Origin: Bacteroidaceae bacterium
GTDB lineage: Bacteria; Bacteroidota; Bacteroidia; Bacteroidales; Bacteroidaceae
Assembly (NCBI GenBank): GCA_011959205.1
Contig: BLLV01000230.1
Coordinates: 1-62,022 of the forward strand
Reading direction: 5' to 3'
DNA length: 62,022 nt
The translations under genes and the position numbers were made by a program. The notes under the pieces were generated by a model. The model was not told the origin of the DNA. It searched no databases and saw only the letters and a program-made list of their open reading frames with translations. Each line of letters opens with the position of its first letter. The first letter of the stretch is position 1. This document shows, in pieces, positions 17,484 through 25,724 of this stretch.

Positions 17484-18797
17484 ATGAAAGGCACAATACA
17501 AAAATGGAAAATCATGATACTTCTGGAGGTATTGCTGTTCGTAAGTAACATGGCTTTTGCCGAGGACGAAACTAAAAACAATACAGAGGGAAATCCTGTA
17601 GATACAGCATTGGTTACCTCTTCCTCTGTCCAGACGAATATTCTCAATCCTCTTTTAGTAGATTCCTTGTCATTGAAACGCTACTCTATCCATCGCATCG
17701 GCCTGGAAGCGCGCCCCGGATACATATTCCCCACCAGTTCTTTTTTCAGAGGAGAGAATCTGGACAACAGGCCCATAGAGAACTCCCTGTCGCTTCACTT
17801 GAAATACTCGTTCCAATTTCATCCGGACACCTATACCGGCCGCATTTACAGAGGCGCCTATCAAGGCATCGGCGTGGCCTATTATAATATGTATGAGAAG
17901 CAGCAGTTGGGCAACCCGCTTACCGTCTATTTGTTTCAAGGAGCACGCATCGCCCGTTTCAACCAACGGCTGTCGTTAAACTACGAATGGAATTTCGGAG
18001 CATCCTTCGGCTGGAAACCATATCACAGTGATTTGAACCTTTATAATAAGGTGGTAGGTTCGAAAGTAAACGCCTATCTGAACACAAACTTCTATTTCAA
18101 CTGGATGCTCTCTCCCCAATTCGATTTCACAACCGGAGTGGCAGTGACGCATTTTTCCAACGGTAACACTAAATTTCCAAATGCAGGACTCAATTCCATC
18201 GGGCTAAAGGTAGGACTGGTGTATAACATCAACAGGAAAGAAGAATGTTTTGCAAAACCCTTATACCAATCACCCGTGCCTAAATTCCCCCGCCATATCA
18301 GTTATGACTTGGTATTGTTCGGTTCATGGCGCAGAAAGGGAGTAACGATCGGCGAAGGACAGATGGTTGCCTCTCCGGAGGCTTATCCGGTGCTGGGATT
18401 CAATTTCGCACCTATGTATAATTTCGGGTATAAGTTCCGTGCAGGCATTTCATTGGACGGGGTTTATGACGGCAGTGCGAATGTATATAGTCCGGACGGA
18501 TACGGCAACGAGTTCCTCAAGCCGTCTGCCGGCAAGCAACTGGCACTGGGGGTTTCGGGACGTGCCGAGTACGTGATGCCTTATTTCACCGTAGGCATAG
18601 GACTGGGTACCAATGTGATTCATGCAGGCGGAGACTTAAAATCCTTCTACCAGATCTTGGCACTAAAGATAGAAGTTACGCGCAGCTCTTTCCTTCATAT
18701 CGGATATAATTTGCAGGATTTCCATGATCCCAATTATCTGATGCTGGGATTCGGATTCCGGTTCAATAACAAGTATCCTACTTTTCACAGACAGTAA
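17484..18797 (+). CDS. PagL-like lipid A deacylase / acyloxyacyl hydrolase
   Basis: The 437-residue exported protein has a signal peptide (about residues 1-27) and a body of alternating beta strands ending in an aromatic strand (GFGFRF), as in outer-membrane barrels. The motif HFSNGNTKFPNAG near residue 220 resembles the catalytic His-Ser motif of PagL (lipid A 3-O-deacylase), which removes an acyl chain from lipid A. At twice PagL's length it matches the larger Bacteroidales proteins annotated as acyloxyacyl hydrolase; the second half (about 260-437) may be an additional barrel-forming region. Activity is inferred from that motif only. Confidence 0.72.
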   Translation: MKGTIQKWKIMILLEVLLFVSNMAFAEDETKNNTEGNPVDTALVTSSSVQTNILNPLLVDSLSLKRYSIHRIGLEARPGYIFPTSSFFRGENLDNRPIENSLSLHLKYSFQFHPDTYTGRIYRGAYQGIGVAYYNMYEKQQLGNPLTVYLFQGARIARFNQRLSLNYEWNFGASFGWKPYHSDLNLYNKVVGSKVNAYLNTNFYFNWMLSPQFDFTTGVAVTHFSNGNTKFPNAGLNSIGLKVGLVYNINRKEECFAKPLYQSPVPKFPRHISYDLVLFGSWRRKGVTIGEGQMVASPEAYPVLGFNFAPMYNFGYKFRAGISLDGVYDGSANVYSPDGYGNEFLKPSAGKQLALGVSGRAEYVMPYFTVGIGLGTNVIHAGGDLKSFYQILALKIEVTRSSFLHIGYNLQDFHDPNYLMLGFGFRFNNKYPTFHRQ

Positions 18798-18819
18798 TTA
18801 CTCCTTTTTATATTAAAAC

Positions 18820-18850
18820 TTTGCTCGTCGACAGAAAATCACTACCTTTG
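18820..18850 (+). promoter_or_regulatory. Promoter of hipBA
   Basis: TTTG at 18820-18823, a spacer of exactly 19 bp and TACCTTTG at 18843-18850 fit the Bacteroidetes consensus very well. Transcription would start near 18857, inside the first copy of the repeated 11-mer. Confidence 0.7.
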
Positions 18851-18905
18851 TATCAGATACAATTATATTCAATATCATAGATTATTATTTTTTTTCAGAT
18901 ACAAT
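18850..18905 (+). promoter_or_regulatory. Candidate HipB operator: repeated TCAGATACAAT
   Basis: The 11-mer TCAGATACAAT occurs at 18853-18863 and again at 18895-18905, 42 bp apart (four helical turns). The first copy lies at the predicted transcription start and is part of the palindrome GTATCAGATAC (18850-18860). The second ends 3 bp before the hipB ATG and covers its ribosome-binding region. This position suits self-repression by the HipBA complex. Confidence 0.55.
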
Positions 18906-18908
18906 AGT

Positions 18909-19235
18909 ATGCCATTACTTTACAACTTCGACATGGATACGCCAGACGAATTATTAGCAATCCTTGCTAATAATTTGCAGAAACGGAGATTGGAGAAAGG
19001 GCTTTCCCGCGAGGCTCTCACCGAACTTAGCGGAGTTCCCACCCCTACCATCGCCAAATTCGAACAAAAGCATACCATCTCTTTATCTTCTTATGTGGCA
19101 TTGGCAAAAGCATTAGGCTACTCCAAATCCATAAAAGAATTACTTTCCGAACCCATTTACAACACAATGGAAGAACTGGAAACAATCAACAAAAATAAAA
19201 ACAGGAAAAAGGGACGCAATGAATTCGGTAAATAA
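18909..19235 (+). CDS. hipB: HipB-like antitoxin, XRE-family DNA-binding protein
   Basis: The 108-residue protein contains an XRE-type helix-turn-helix at about residues 14-75 (LAILANNLQKRRLEKGLSRE; LSGVPTPTIAKFEQ; ALAKALGYS) and a basic tail rich in Lys, Asn and Arg. HipB proteins bind and neutralise the HipA kinase and repress their own operon. It overlaps the hipA start by 17 bp, in the order usual for hipBA. The ATG at 18909 is used; an in-frame ATG at 18933 (MDTPDEL) is possible. A repeated 11-mer directly upstream is the likely operator. Confidence 0.85.
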   Translation: MPLLYNFDMDTPDELLAILANNLQKRRLEKGLSREALTELSGVPTPTIAKFEQKHTISLSSYVALAKALGYSKSIKELLSEPIYNTMEELETINKNKNRKKGRNEFGK

Positions 19236-20343
19236 ATTAACAGTAACCTATCATGACCGTCATGTCGGGACTCTTAGCATGACCCCCGATAATCGTCTTT
19301 GCGCTTTTCAATACGACAAAGACTGGCTGGCAAACGGTTTCTCCATTTCACCACTTGATTTACCATTAAAACCGAATCTGTTTATCGCCAAAGCTGAACC
19401 GTTTTGGGGGAACTTCGGCATTTTTGAAGATAGTCTGCCCGATGGTTATGGACGTTATCTACTGAATCGTATGCTAAAAAAGCAAGGCATAAACGACAGC
19501 TTGTTAACGCCATTACAGCGATTGAGCATTGTCGGAACTTCTGGAATGGGAGCATTGTGCTATATTCCGGAAACATACATCGGCGAAGAAAAGACACTTC
19601 CACAACTGGATACCCTCCAACAAATGGCACTAGACATACTCTCTGAAAAATCGGACAAAGATGAAGATGTTCTCTATTTCAACAGCGGCAATTCAGGCGG
19701 TTGCCGCCCCAAATGCCTGCTTCACGACACTGAAGGTGCATGGCTGGTTAAATTCCGCCATACTTACGACCCCGGAAACATGGGAGTAATGGAATACCGC
19801 TATAATGAAACGGCACGCAGATGTGGCATCACCGTACCCGATTTCAAATTGATAGACGGAAAGTATTTTGCCACCCAGCGTTTCGATATCGAAAATGGGA
19901 AACGACTTCATATCGCTACCGCAGGCGCTCTATTGAATGAGTCCATCACGCAACCGAAACTAGAGTACAAAACGCTGCTTCATCTCACCGGTTACCTTAC
20001 ACAGGATGCCAAACAGGTGGACGAGATGTTCCGACGTATGGTGTTCAATGTACTGACAGACAATAAAGATGACCATGCCAAGAACTTCAGTTTTATTTGC
20101 CGAAAAGGTGTCTGGTCACTGGCTCCGGCTTATGACTTGACCCTATGTAGCAACGGATATAATGGTGAACACGCTACTTCTGTCAATAATAATGGCAGGC
20201 CGACCGTTGAAGATATGATTACTGTCGGTGAGAGCATACGCATTTCCCGGACAAAAGGAATGGATATGATTCATAACATCGCGGAAGGATGTTCGGCGAT
20301 TCTGTCAAAGGACTATCGTTCTTTCTTTGAGAAGACACCGTAA
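19219..20343 (+). CDS. hipA: HipA-family serine/threonine kinase toxin
   Basis: HipA kinases stop growth by phosphorylating a translation component (GltX in E. coli HipA). The 374-residue protein has the N-terminal subdomain (about 1-100), a Gly-rich loop with a Ser at about 159 (SGNSGGCRPK, the place of the autophosphorylated Ser) and the ATP-binding Lys at about 178 (WLVKFRH). The catalytic segment is NKDDHAKNFSF (Asp near 285), followed by the metal-binding Asp in YDLTLC (near 306). All key residues appear intact, so the kinase should be active. It is shorter than E. coli HipA (440). Its target here is unknown. Confidence 0.87.
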   Translation: MNSVNKLTVTYHDRHVGTLSMTPDNRLCAFQYDKDWLANGFSISPLDLPLKPNLFIAKAEPFWGNFGIFEDSLPDGYGRYLLNRMLKKQGINDSLLTPLQRLSIVGTSGMGALCYIPETYIGEEKTLPQLDTLQQMALDILSEKSDKDEDVLYFNSGNSGGCRPKCLLHDTEGAWLVKFRHTYDPGNMGVMEYRYNETARRCGITVPDFKLIDGKYFATQRFDIENGKRLHIATAGALLNESITQPKLEYKTLLHLTGYLTQDAKQVDEMFRRMVFNVLTDNKDDHAKNFSFICRKGVWSLAPAYDLTLCSNGYNGEHATSVNNNGRPTVEDMITVGESIRISRTKGMDMIHNIAEGCSAILSKDYRSFFEKTP

Positions 20344-20583
20344 GCAACATAGCCCAATTACTCATGACGGTACTCTCACAGAGTATCAAACGCCATTGTG
20401 CATATAAAAAACAAGATATTCCTATACCAAGAACCTGCAAATCTTGCTACAAGATTCCGAAAAACTTGCCACAAGAATTGCAACATTTTGCGGCAAGTAT
20501 TCAAGGTCTTTCTAGCTTCTTTTTGATATGCGTATCCATCTTTTGAAGATAAATATCCCTCTCTTGGAGAATGCCCCAAAAAA

Positions 20584-20866
20584 TCTTTCAGAAGTTTCAG
20601 CCTTTCTACAAACACCCTGTTCATTGGCTTTTCGGCTGACAGATTGATGCGCTGAGATCCTTCAACCGCGCAGTTCTTTCTTTCAGCTGTGGCCAATAAA
20701 TGTATAAAGGTGAATCCGGACACCGATAGAAAACCAAACAAATACGGCATCGCTTACCCTGCCACGCTGAAAGATCTTTTCCGGCTGAATGATTTTATCG
20801 TGCATATCCTTCAGCCGAAAAGCCGATGAACAGGGCGTTTGCGGAGAGGCTGAAACTTCTGAAAGA
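20584..20866. repeat. 56-bp imperfect inverted repeat
   Basis: The left arm (20584-20639) and the inverse of the right arm (20811-20866) agree at 51 of 56 positions, and all five differences are transitions. The arms are 171 bp apart. On the plus strand the right arm can be read as SAEKPMNRAFAERLKLLKEK before a stop; the left arm encodes the same peptide on the minus strand with two changes. A weaker direct similarity links 20630-20668 with 20780-20818. Confidence 0.75.
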
Positions 20867-21267
20867 AAAATAAGGTATTTTGCCATGTATATACAAAACG
20901 AGTGGAAAAGCATCAAAACATCCTGTTTTTTTCAACAAGGAACAGACGTTTTTTGAAGCCTCTGCCGTGCGGATGAAACACGTACTATGGTGAGACGCAA
21001 CACATACTAATGTGTAAGCCGGAAAGTTAGTAATGTAATGACTACACGATCATACCAGAATGAAATTCCAACATCAAAGACAAGGACGTTTTTTACGCCA
21101 TCGGATTAACTCTTTCAGCAGGTTTTGTCCCTGCTGAGAAGACATCCAGTCTCTTGTCAAACGATTGCAAAAACCATGTGCATTTGGCTACGACAGCTAT
21201 TCCCTGTACAAAGAATCAATATTTTCATAACATTCAAACAGTATTCATTATAAATTAAAAGATAACT

Positions 21268-21297
21268 GAAGTTTTTGGATTCCATTCCAAAAACTTC
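21268..21297 (-). terminator. Hairpin after sbcC
   Basis: GAAGTTTTTGGA (21268-21279) and TCCAAAAACTTC (21286-21297) form a perfect 12-bp stem with a 6-nt loop, 6 bp after the sbcC stop. The following minus-strand sequence is only moderately T-rich (AGTTATCTTTTAA), so termination is likely but perhaps not strong. Confidence 0.6.
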
Positions 21298-21303
21298 ACC
21301 TTC

Positions 21304-24300
21304 CTATTGTCCCACCACCTGCACCTTGCTCCTTCCGCTTCCGGTCTTCACCACCTGCACCTGCGCAGGGATACGTTCCGTCATCTCCGCCACATGGGAA
21401 ATCACCCCTATCTTACGCCCTTGCATCTGCAACCGTTCCAAAGCATCCATGGCAATACGCAGAGTGTCCATATCCAACGATCCGAAACCTTCGTCAATAA
21501 ACAGCGACTCCACATTCATCCGGTTAGAGGACAAGGAAGACAAGCCCAATGCCAAGGCGAGAGATACCAAGAAAGATTCACCCCCCGAAAGGGAATGGAC
21601 ACTACGCACCTCACCCATCATATCAAGATCCACAATCTGCAAAGCCAGCGTGTCAGGGATACGTTGCAGTTCATAACGGGGGGCAAGGTCTTGCAAATGC
21701 CTGTTGGCATAAAGCAAAAGGACATCAAGCGTATAACCTTGGGCTATTTCCTTAAACTTGGTGCCAGTCTGGGAACCGAACAGTTCGTTCAGTTTCGCCC
21801 AATTCTCGTAGATAGAGTTTTTCTCCTCCAACTCCTTCTCGATGCCGGCTATGCGTTCCTTACCTTTTATATGGTTCTGTATCGTCACCTCTATTTGGGC
21901 CAAGCGTCCGGTTTCCGTTTCTTTGGCAGCGGTGCAGGCAGTCAATGTTTCAGTCAGCGACTCCTTGTCCTCCGTGGTATCCGGTTTTAGAGGAGCTTGC
22001 TGATGCTCCTCCCTTTTCTGCCTTCGCTCCGCAAGGATCGCCTGAAGAGTGGTTTCTTTCTCTTTCAGTGTGCCCAACGCTTGTTTCTCAGCCAGTATCC
22101 AGCTTTTGTCTTTGGAAAGCAATTGTTCCAACCCGGCATACGTTTCCTTTTGAAGCGTGAGCCACTCGTTTATTTTCAATTCGTCTTGTTGCAAGACAGC
22201 AGTCAGACGGACTAATTCCTTTTCCAGCTGTGCGGTCTGCCCTTTGTAAGATTCCGCCTGCACAGTTAAAGAATGATGCAAGTTCATGGCTTTTTCCAGT
22301 TGTTGTTCCAGTTCCTTTTGCCGCCTTGCATGGGTTGCAACCACCGTTTCGGTGGGTTCACCATTCAATAGAGAGGCTCGCCGACGGCTACGTTCGTTCA
22401 GTTCTGCCTGCTGCTTTTCTTCTTTTTGTTTCTTTTCTTCGTACAAACCGATGGCATTGGTCTCTTCTTTTTTCAAACTATCTCTTTGGGCAGATTTTGA
22501 GGTAAGAGCCTCTTTTATTTCGGTCTGCTCTTGCAAACGGGTATTCCATTGCCTGCCGAATTGTCGGACATAATGTTTCAAGGTGCCCTGCTCCAACAAA
22601 TCTTTCCAATTAGGAATAATGGATACGTATGTTTCTACTTTTTTCAGCGTATCATCCACTTGCGCCATATAATTCTCAATCAATGCAGAAAGACGAGCCA
22701 TCTCCAGTTGGCGGGCATTCAGCGTGTTTTTCAGTTGTTCCATTTCTTTAGCAACCTGTTCTTTCGCACGATTCAGTTCCTCTTCCTGCAAGGATTGGAC
22801 ATTGGTCTGTTCCCTCATCGGATGATGGAGGCTACCGCAAACCGGACATGGTTTTCCTTCCTCCAACTGCTCACGAAGCAACAGCACCTCTGCCGGCAAC
22901 AGACGGTTTAGGCACTCGGCTTCCTGTTGTACCGATTTCAACCGCTGTTCCTCCGCTTCACTCGCTTTCTTTACTTTATCCAGCAGTTGCCGGTTCGATA
23001 CGCTTTGCGCCCTTGCCATTTCCAAATTGGTAAGCAAACTGGTAATCAGTTCAACGGCAGGAATCAGTTGGGAATAAGCGGTATATCGTTCAAACCAGGT
23101 TTGCAAGGCGGTTTGCTTCTCCATCAACAAACTTATATCCTTCTCAGTCCTACAAACGGATCGATGCAGATTATCTTTTGCTTTTAATGCCAAAACCGCT
23201 TCTTTCCGGCTTTCTGTCCATTGCTTTCTATTTTCCACCAACTGCACATCCAATGCTCTGGCCTTATCCAATTGCGGTTCTTGCTGTAACAAATAGGCCT
23301 TAAATGCCGCCAGCTCCTTCTGAGCAGCTTCCCACTGCACGTTTGCGGAAGTCTGCAAAGCTGCATTCTGCCGGATGGCAACCTGTATTTCGCTCAACCG
23401 GGAACGACCGGCAGCTATCTGTTGCCGGGCATTACGCTGTTCCATATATACATCGCGGATATCCTGCGCCTGCTCTATACGGGCCAACAGTTCATAACGC
23501 GGACGGGCAGCTTCTATTTCTTTTCTGATGCCGGAAAGTAATTCTTCCGCCTGTATGCAACTTGTATGCAAGCGTCCTTCTTCTTCCAGCCATTTCAACT
23601 TGCCGGACAACGCCTCCTCTTTCTTCTTCAAAACGGACAAGCGGACTTGTAATTCTTCCTTTTCAGCCGAAAGTTGCTGTAATTGCTCATCTGTCAGCAA
23701 CTCAATGCCTTTGATACGTTCCTGCAACAATTTATACTCGTTTTCCGCCCGCTTGGTGCGTTCATAGATGGAAGCAGAGATACGCGAGTAAATTTCCGTT
23801 CCGGTGAGTTTTTCCAATATTTCGGCTTTATCAGGCTGACGGGCTTTCAGGAAGGTAGCGAAGTCTCCTTGAGCCAGCAACACAGAGCGATTGAACTGTT
23901 CGAAAGAGAGTCCGATCAGTTCACTGATACGGGATAATAATTCGGTCTTTGTTCCTTGCTGTTCCACTCCGGAGGTAAGGTTGGCCAACGTCATTTCCAC
24001 TTTTTGCAAGGAGCCGTTTATCTTTCCACGCGAACGCCGCACGGTCCAGCGCGAACGGAACACCTCTCCTGTCAAAGCTACGAAATCCACTTCCGAATAC
24101 CCTTCGGCCGTACCCCGGCGAAGGATGGAACGACTGTCGTTCTGTGCAATTCCCCTGTCGGCAACATCCATGACAGAGACGTTATTCTCTTTCGCCTTGT
24201 TCATGCGTGGCGTACAGTCAAACAAAGCCAGACACAAAGCATCCAGCAAGGTTGACTTTCCGGCTCCGGTACTGCCTGTAATGGCGAATATACCTGCCGT

Positions 24301-24384
24301 ACACAAAGGTTCGATGGTAAAGTCTATCATAAATTCACCTTCCAATGAAGCCAGATTCTTCCCTCTTATCGCTACTATTTTCAT
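21304..24384 (-). CDS. sbcC: Exonuclease subunit SbcC
   Basis: SbcC is the SMC-like ATPase of the SbcCD (Mre11-Rad50) complex, which cuts hairpins and processes DNA ends. The 1026-residue protein has the N-terminal ATPase half with Walker A (GSTGAGKSTLLDALC, near residue 38), long coiled coils on both sides of a zinc hook (CPVCGSLHHP, near residue 515), and the C-terminal half with the signature LSGGESFLVSLALALGLSS and Walker B (LFIDEGFGSLD). The start codon overlaps the sbcD stop as ATGA, so the two are translationally coupled. Length is normal. Confidence 0.95.
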   Translation of the reverse strand: MKIVAIRGKNLASLEGEFMIDFTIEPLCTAGIFAITGSTGAGKSTLLDALCLALFDCTPRMNKAKENNVSVMDVADRGIAQNDSRSILRRGTAEGYSEVDFVALTGEVFRSRWTVRRSRGKINGSLQKVEMTLANLTSGVEQQGTKTELLSRISELIGLSFEQFNRSVLLAQGDFATFLKARQPDKAEILEKLTGTEIYSRISASIYERTKRAENEYKLLQERIKGIELLTDEQLQQLSAEKEELQVRLSVLKKKEEALSGKLKWLEEEGRLHTSCIQAEELLSGIRKEIEAARPRYELLARIEQAQDIRDVYMEQRNARQQIAAGRSRLSEIQVAIRQNAALQTSANVQWEAAQKELAAFKAYLLQQEPQLDKARALDVQLVENRKQWTESRKEAVLALKAKDNLHRSVCRTEKDISLLMEKQTALQTWFERYTAYSQLIPAVELITSLLTNLEMARAQSVSNRQLLDKVKKASEAEEQRLKSVQQEAECLNRLLPAEVLLLREQLEEGKPCPVCGSLHHPMREQTNVQSLQEEELNRAKEQVAKEMEQLKNTLNARQLEMARLSALIENYMAQVDDTLKKVETYVSIIPNWKDLLEQGTLKHYVRQFGRQWNTRLQEQTEIKEALTSKSAQRDSLKKEETNAIGLYEEKKQKEEKQQAELNERSRRRASLLNGEPTETVVATHARRQKELEQQLEKAMNLHHSLTVQAESYKGQTAQLEKELVRLTAVLQQDELKINEWLTLQKETYAGLEQLLSKDKSWILAEKQALGTLKEKETTLQAILAERRQKREEHQQAPLKPDTTEDKESLTETLTACTAAKETETGRLAQIEVTIQNHIKGKERIAGIEKELEEKNSIYENWAKLNELFGSQTGTKFKEIAQGYTLDVLLLYANRHLQDLAPRYELQRIPDTLALQIVDLDMMGEVRSVHSLSGGESFLVSLALALGLSSLSSNRMNVESLFIDEGFGSLDMDTLRIAMDALERLQMQGRKIGVISHVAEMTERIPAQVQVVKTGSGRSKVQVVGQ

Positions 24385-25583
24385 ACTCCTGCCTCCTTGA
24401 TTACACTTTCCAACAATTGTTTCATGGTATCGGGCATCTCTGTCCCTCCATATTTCCGTTTAAAGACATCCAGCGCCATATCCAGCGGACGGATGGTTTG
24501 CAACTCCTCATAGGAAGTGGCAACAATGCCGCTTGCCTTTTTTTGTGGAAGCATAGCGGCGATGCGTGCCAAGCGGACCGCTTTTCCTTTCAACGCTTCT
24601 TCTATCTTATATTTATAAGAAGGCTCGGGTTCGGTCATCAAAATCTTTATTTCCAGATAGGGCGACCGCAACGTGACATTCCCATCGGGCAAATCGCCGA
24701 TGGCTTGCAGCACTTCTTCCAGCGGACGGGCCTGACGGGGAATACTCATCAATCCGGCTAACGGTTCAAATGCCAATCTCTCCATGCCGGTACCCTCAGC
24801 CCCTATCGTTATCATGACCACTCCCGAAGCATTGTTCTTCTCAGCAAAAGACATCGGCATGGGAGTTCCGGAATAACGCACATTCTCCCGATGGGATACA
24901 CGCTGGGAGCGATGCAGATGCCCCAATGCAGTATAAGCGATAGCCTCATCAAAAGCATCGGGAGATACACATTCCAAGCCTCCGATAACGGTACGTTCCG
25001 AACGGTCATCCTCCGAGATTTCCGAGCCGGTGGCTTGCAGATGTCCCATGGCGATAACGGGAACTCCTTTCTCCTTCACTTCGTTGAAAAGCTGTTCATA
25101 AAGCAGTTGGACTCCCTTTGAGTAATTTTCAGCCGAAGGATAATCGCCCTGACGCAGATAGGGAACGGCAAGGCAATAGGCGGTCACTTCCCCTTCTGTG
25201 TAAAGGGGGACAATGAGGTGTTGCAAGTCTATATCACCTTCCGCATTGCGGCGCACGACACCGCGAACAGTGACATTCATATCCTCCAACAGGGGATTGG
25301 GAGCCTCCAGACGGGCTGCCGAGTCATGATTTCCGGCAATGATGATAATTTGCAAAGAAGGGTTTTCGGATGTAACTTCTCTTAGAAAACGATAATACAT
25401 TCGTTGTGATTCCGCCGAGGGGTTCGGGCTGTCGAATACATCACCTGCTATCAACAATACCTCTATACCATGCTGTCTTATCTGCTGTTTCAGCCATTCT
25501 AGAAAATGGAGATGCTCTTCCCGCCGGTCGTATTCATAAAAAGTCTGGCCCAGATGCCAGTCTGCTGTATGGAGAATTTTCAT
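24381..25583 (-). CDS. sbcD: Exonuclease subunit SbcD
   Basis: SbcD is the Mre11-like manganese nuclease that works with SbcC. The 400-residue protein shows the metallophosphoesterase motifs in order: ILHTADWHLGQ, LLIAGDVFDSPNPS, IIIAGNHDSAARL, AMGHLQATG and ALGHLHRSQ. A C-terminal capping region follows. The start at 25583 (MKILHTADWHLG) places the first motif at the N-terminus as in the family; an upstream in-frame start at 25655 would add 24 unrelated residues. It is separated from the PUL upstream by a strong terminator. Confidence 0.95.
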   Translation of the reverse strand: MKILHTADWHLGQTFYEYDRREEHLHFLEWLKQQIRQHGIEVLLIAGDVFDSPNPSAESQRMYYRFLREVTSENPSLQIIIIAGNHDSAARLEAPNPLLEDMNVTVRGVVRRNAEGDIDLQHLIVPLYTEGEVTAYCLAVPYLRQGDYPSAENYSKGVQLLYEQLFNEVKEKGVPVIAMGHLQATGSEISEDDRSERTVIGGLECVSPDAFDEAIAYTALGHLHRSQRVSHRENVRYSGTPMPMSFAEKNNASGVVMITIGAEGTGMERLAFEPLAGLMSIPRQARPLEEVLQAIGDLPDGNVTLRSPYLEIKILMTEPEPSYKYKIEEALKGKAVRLARIAAMLPQKKASGIVATSYEELQTIRPLDMALDVFKRKYGGTEMPDTMKQLLESVIKEAGV

Positions 25584-25670
25584 TAGCTGTTCGGTTTGTT
25601 TCCTGCAAAAATAGAGAATCTTTTCGGAAAGACAGATAGCAAACAGGCACTTCATTTATAAAAAGAAATA

Positions 25671-25705
25671 AAAAACGATCATACCCATGAGAGATGATCG
25701 TTTTT
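25671..25705 (-). terminator. Terminator at the end of PUL-A
   Basis: AAAAACGATCAT and ATGATCGTTTTT form a perfect 12-bp stem with an 11-nt loop. The T-run on the minus strand makes it a terminator for the GH127 gene, 20 bp after its stop. It shields sbcD from read-through. Confidence 0.85.
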
Positions 25706-25724
25706 CTTACTTTAAAGCATGTAT

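Larger units (their letters stand above)
20344..21303. other. 960-bp gene-free region with inverted repeats
   Basis: No open frame here looks like a protein: the longest (minus, 20376-20750) has no start context or recognisable domain and covers one arm of an inverted repeat. The region contains a 56-bp imperfect inverted repeat (20584-20866). It also holds a small palindrome AATCTTG-CTA-CAAGATT (20440-20456) near two further TTGC-rich variants, TCAGCAGG/CCTGCTGA at 21115-21136, and the sbcC terminator. It looks like a decayed or repeat-bearing intergenic stretch. Confidence 0.6.

Noticed and set aside
20376-20750. 124-codon minus-strand frame in the hipA-sbcC gap.
   Set aside because: It runs across one arm of the inverted repeat, has no family motif or initiation context, and the other arm carries the same words in a different setting.
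25671-25705. The A/T-flanked hairpin upstream of sbcD, considered as an sbcD operator.
   Set aside because: The perfect stem with a T-run just after the GH127 stop is fully explained as a terminator.
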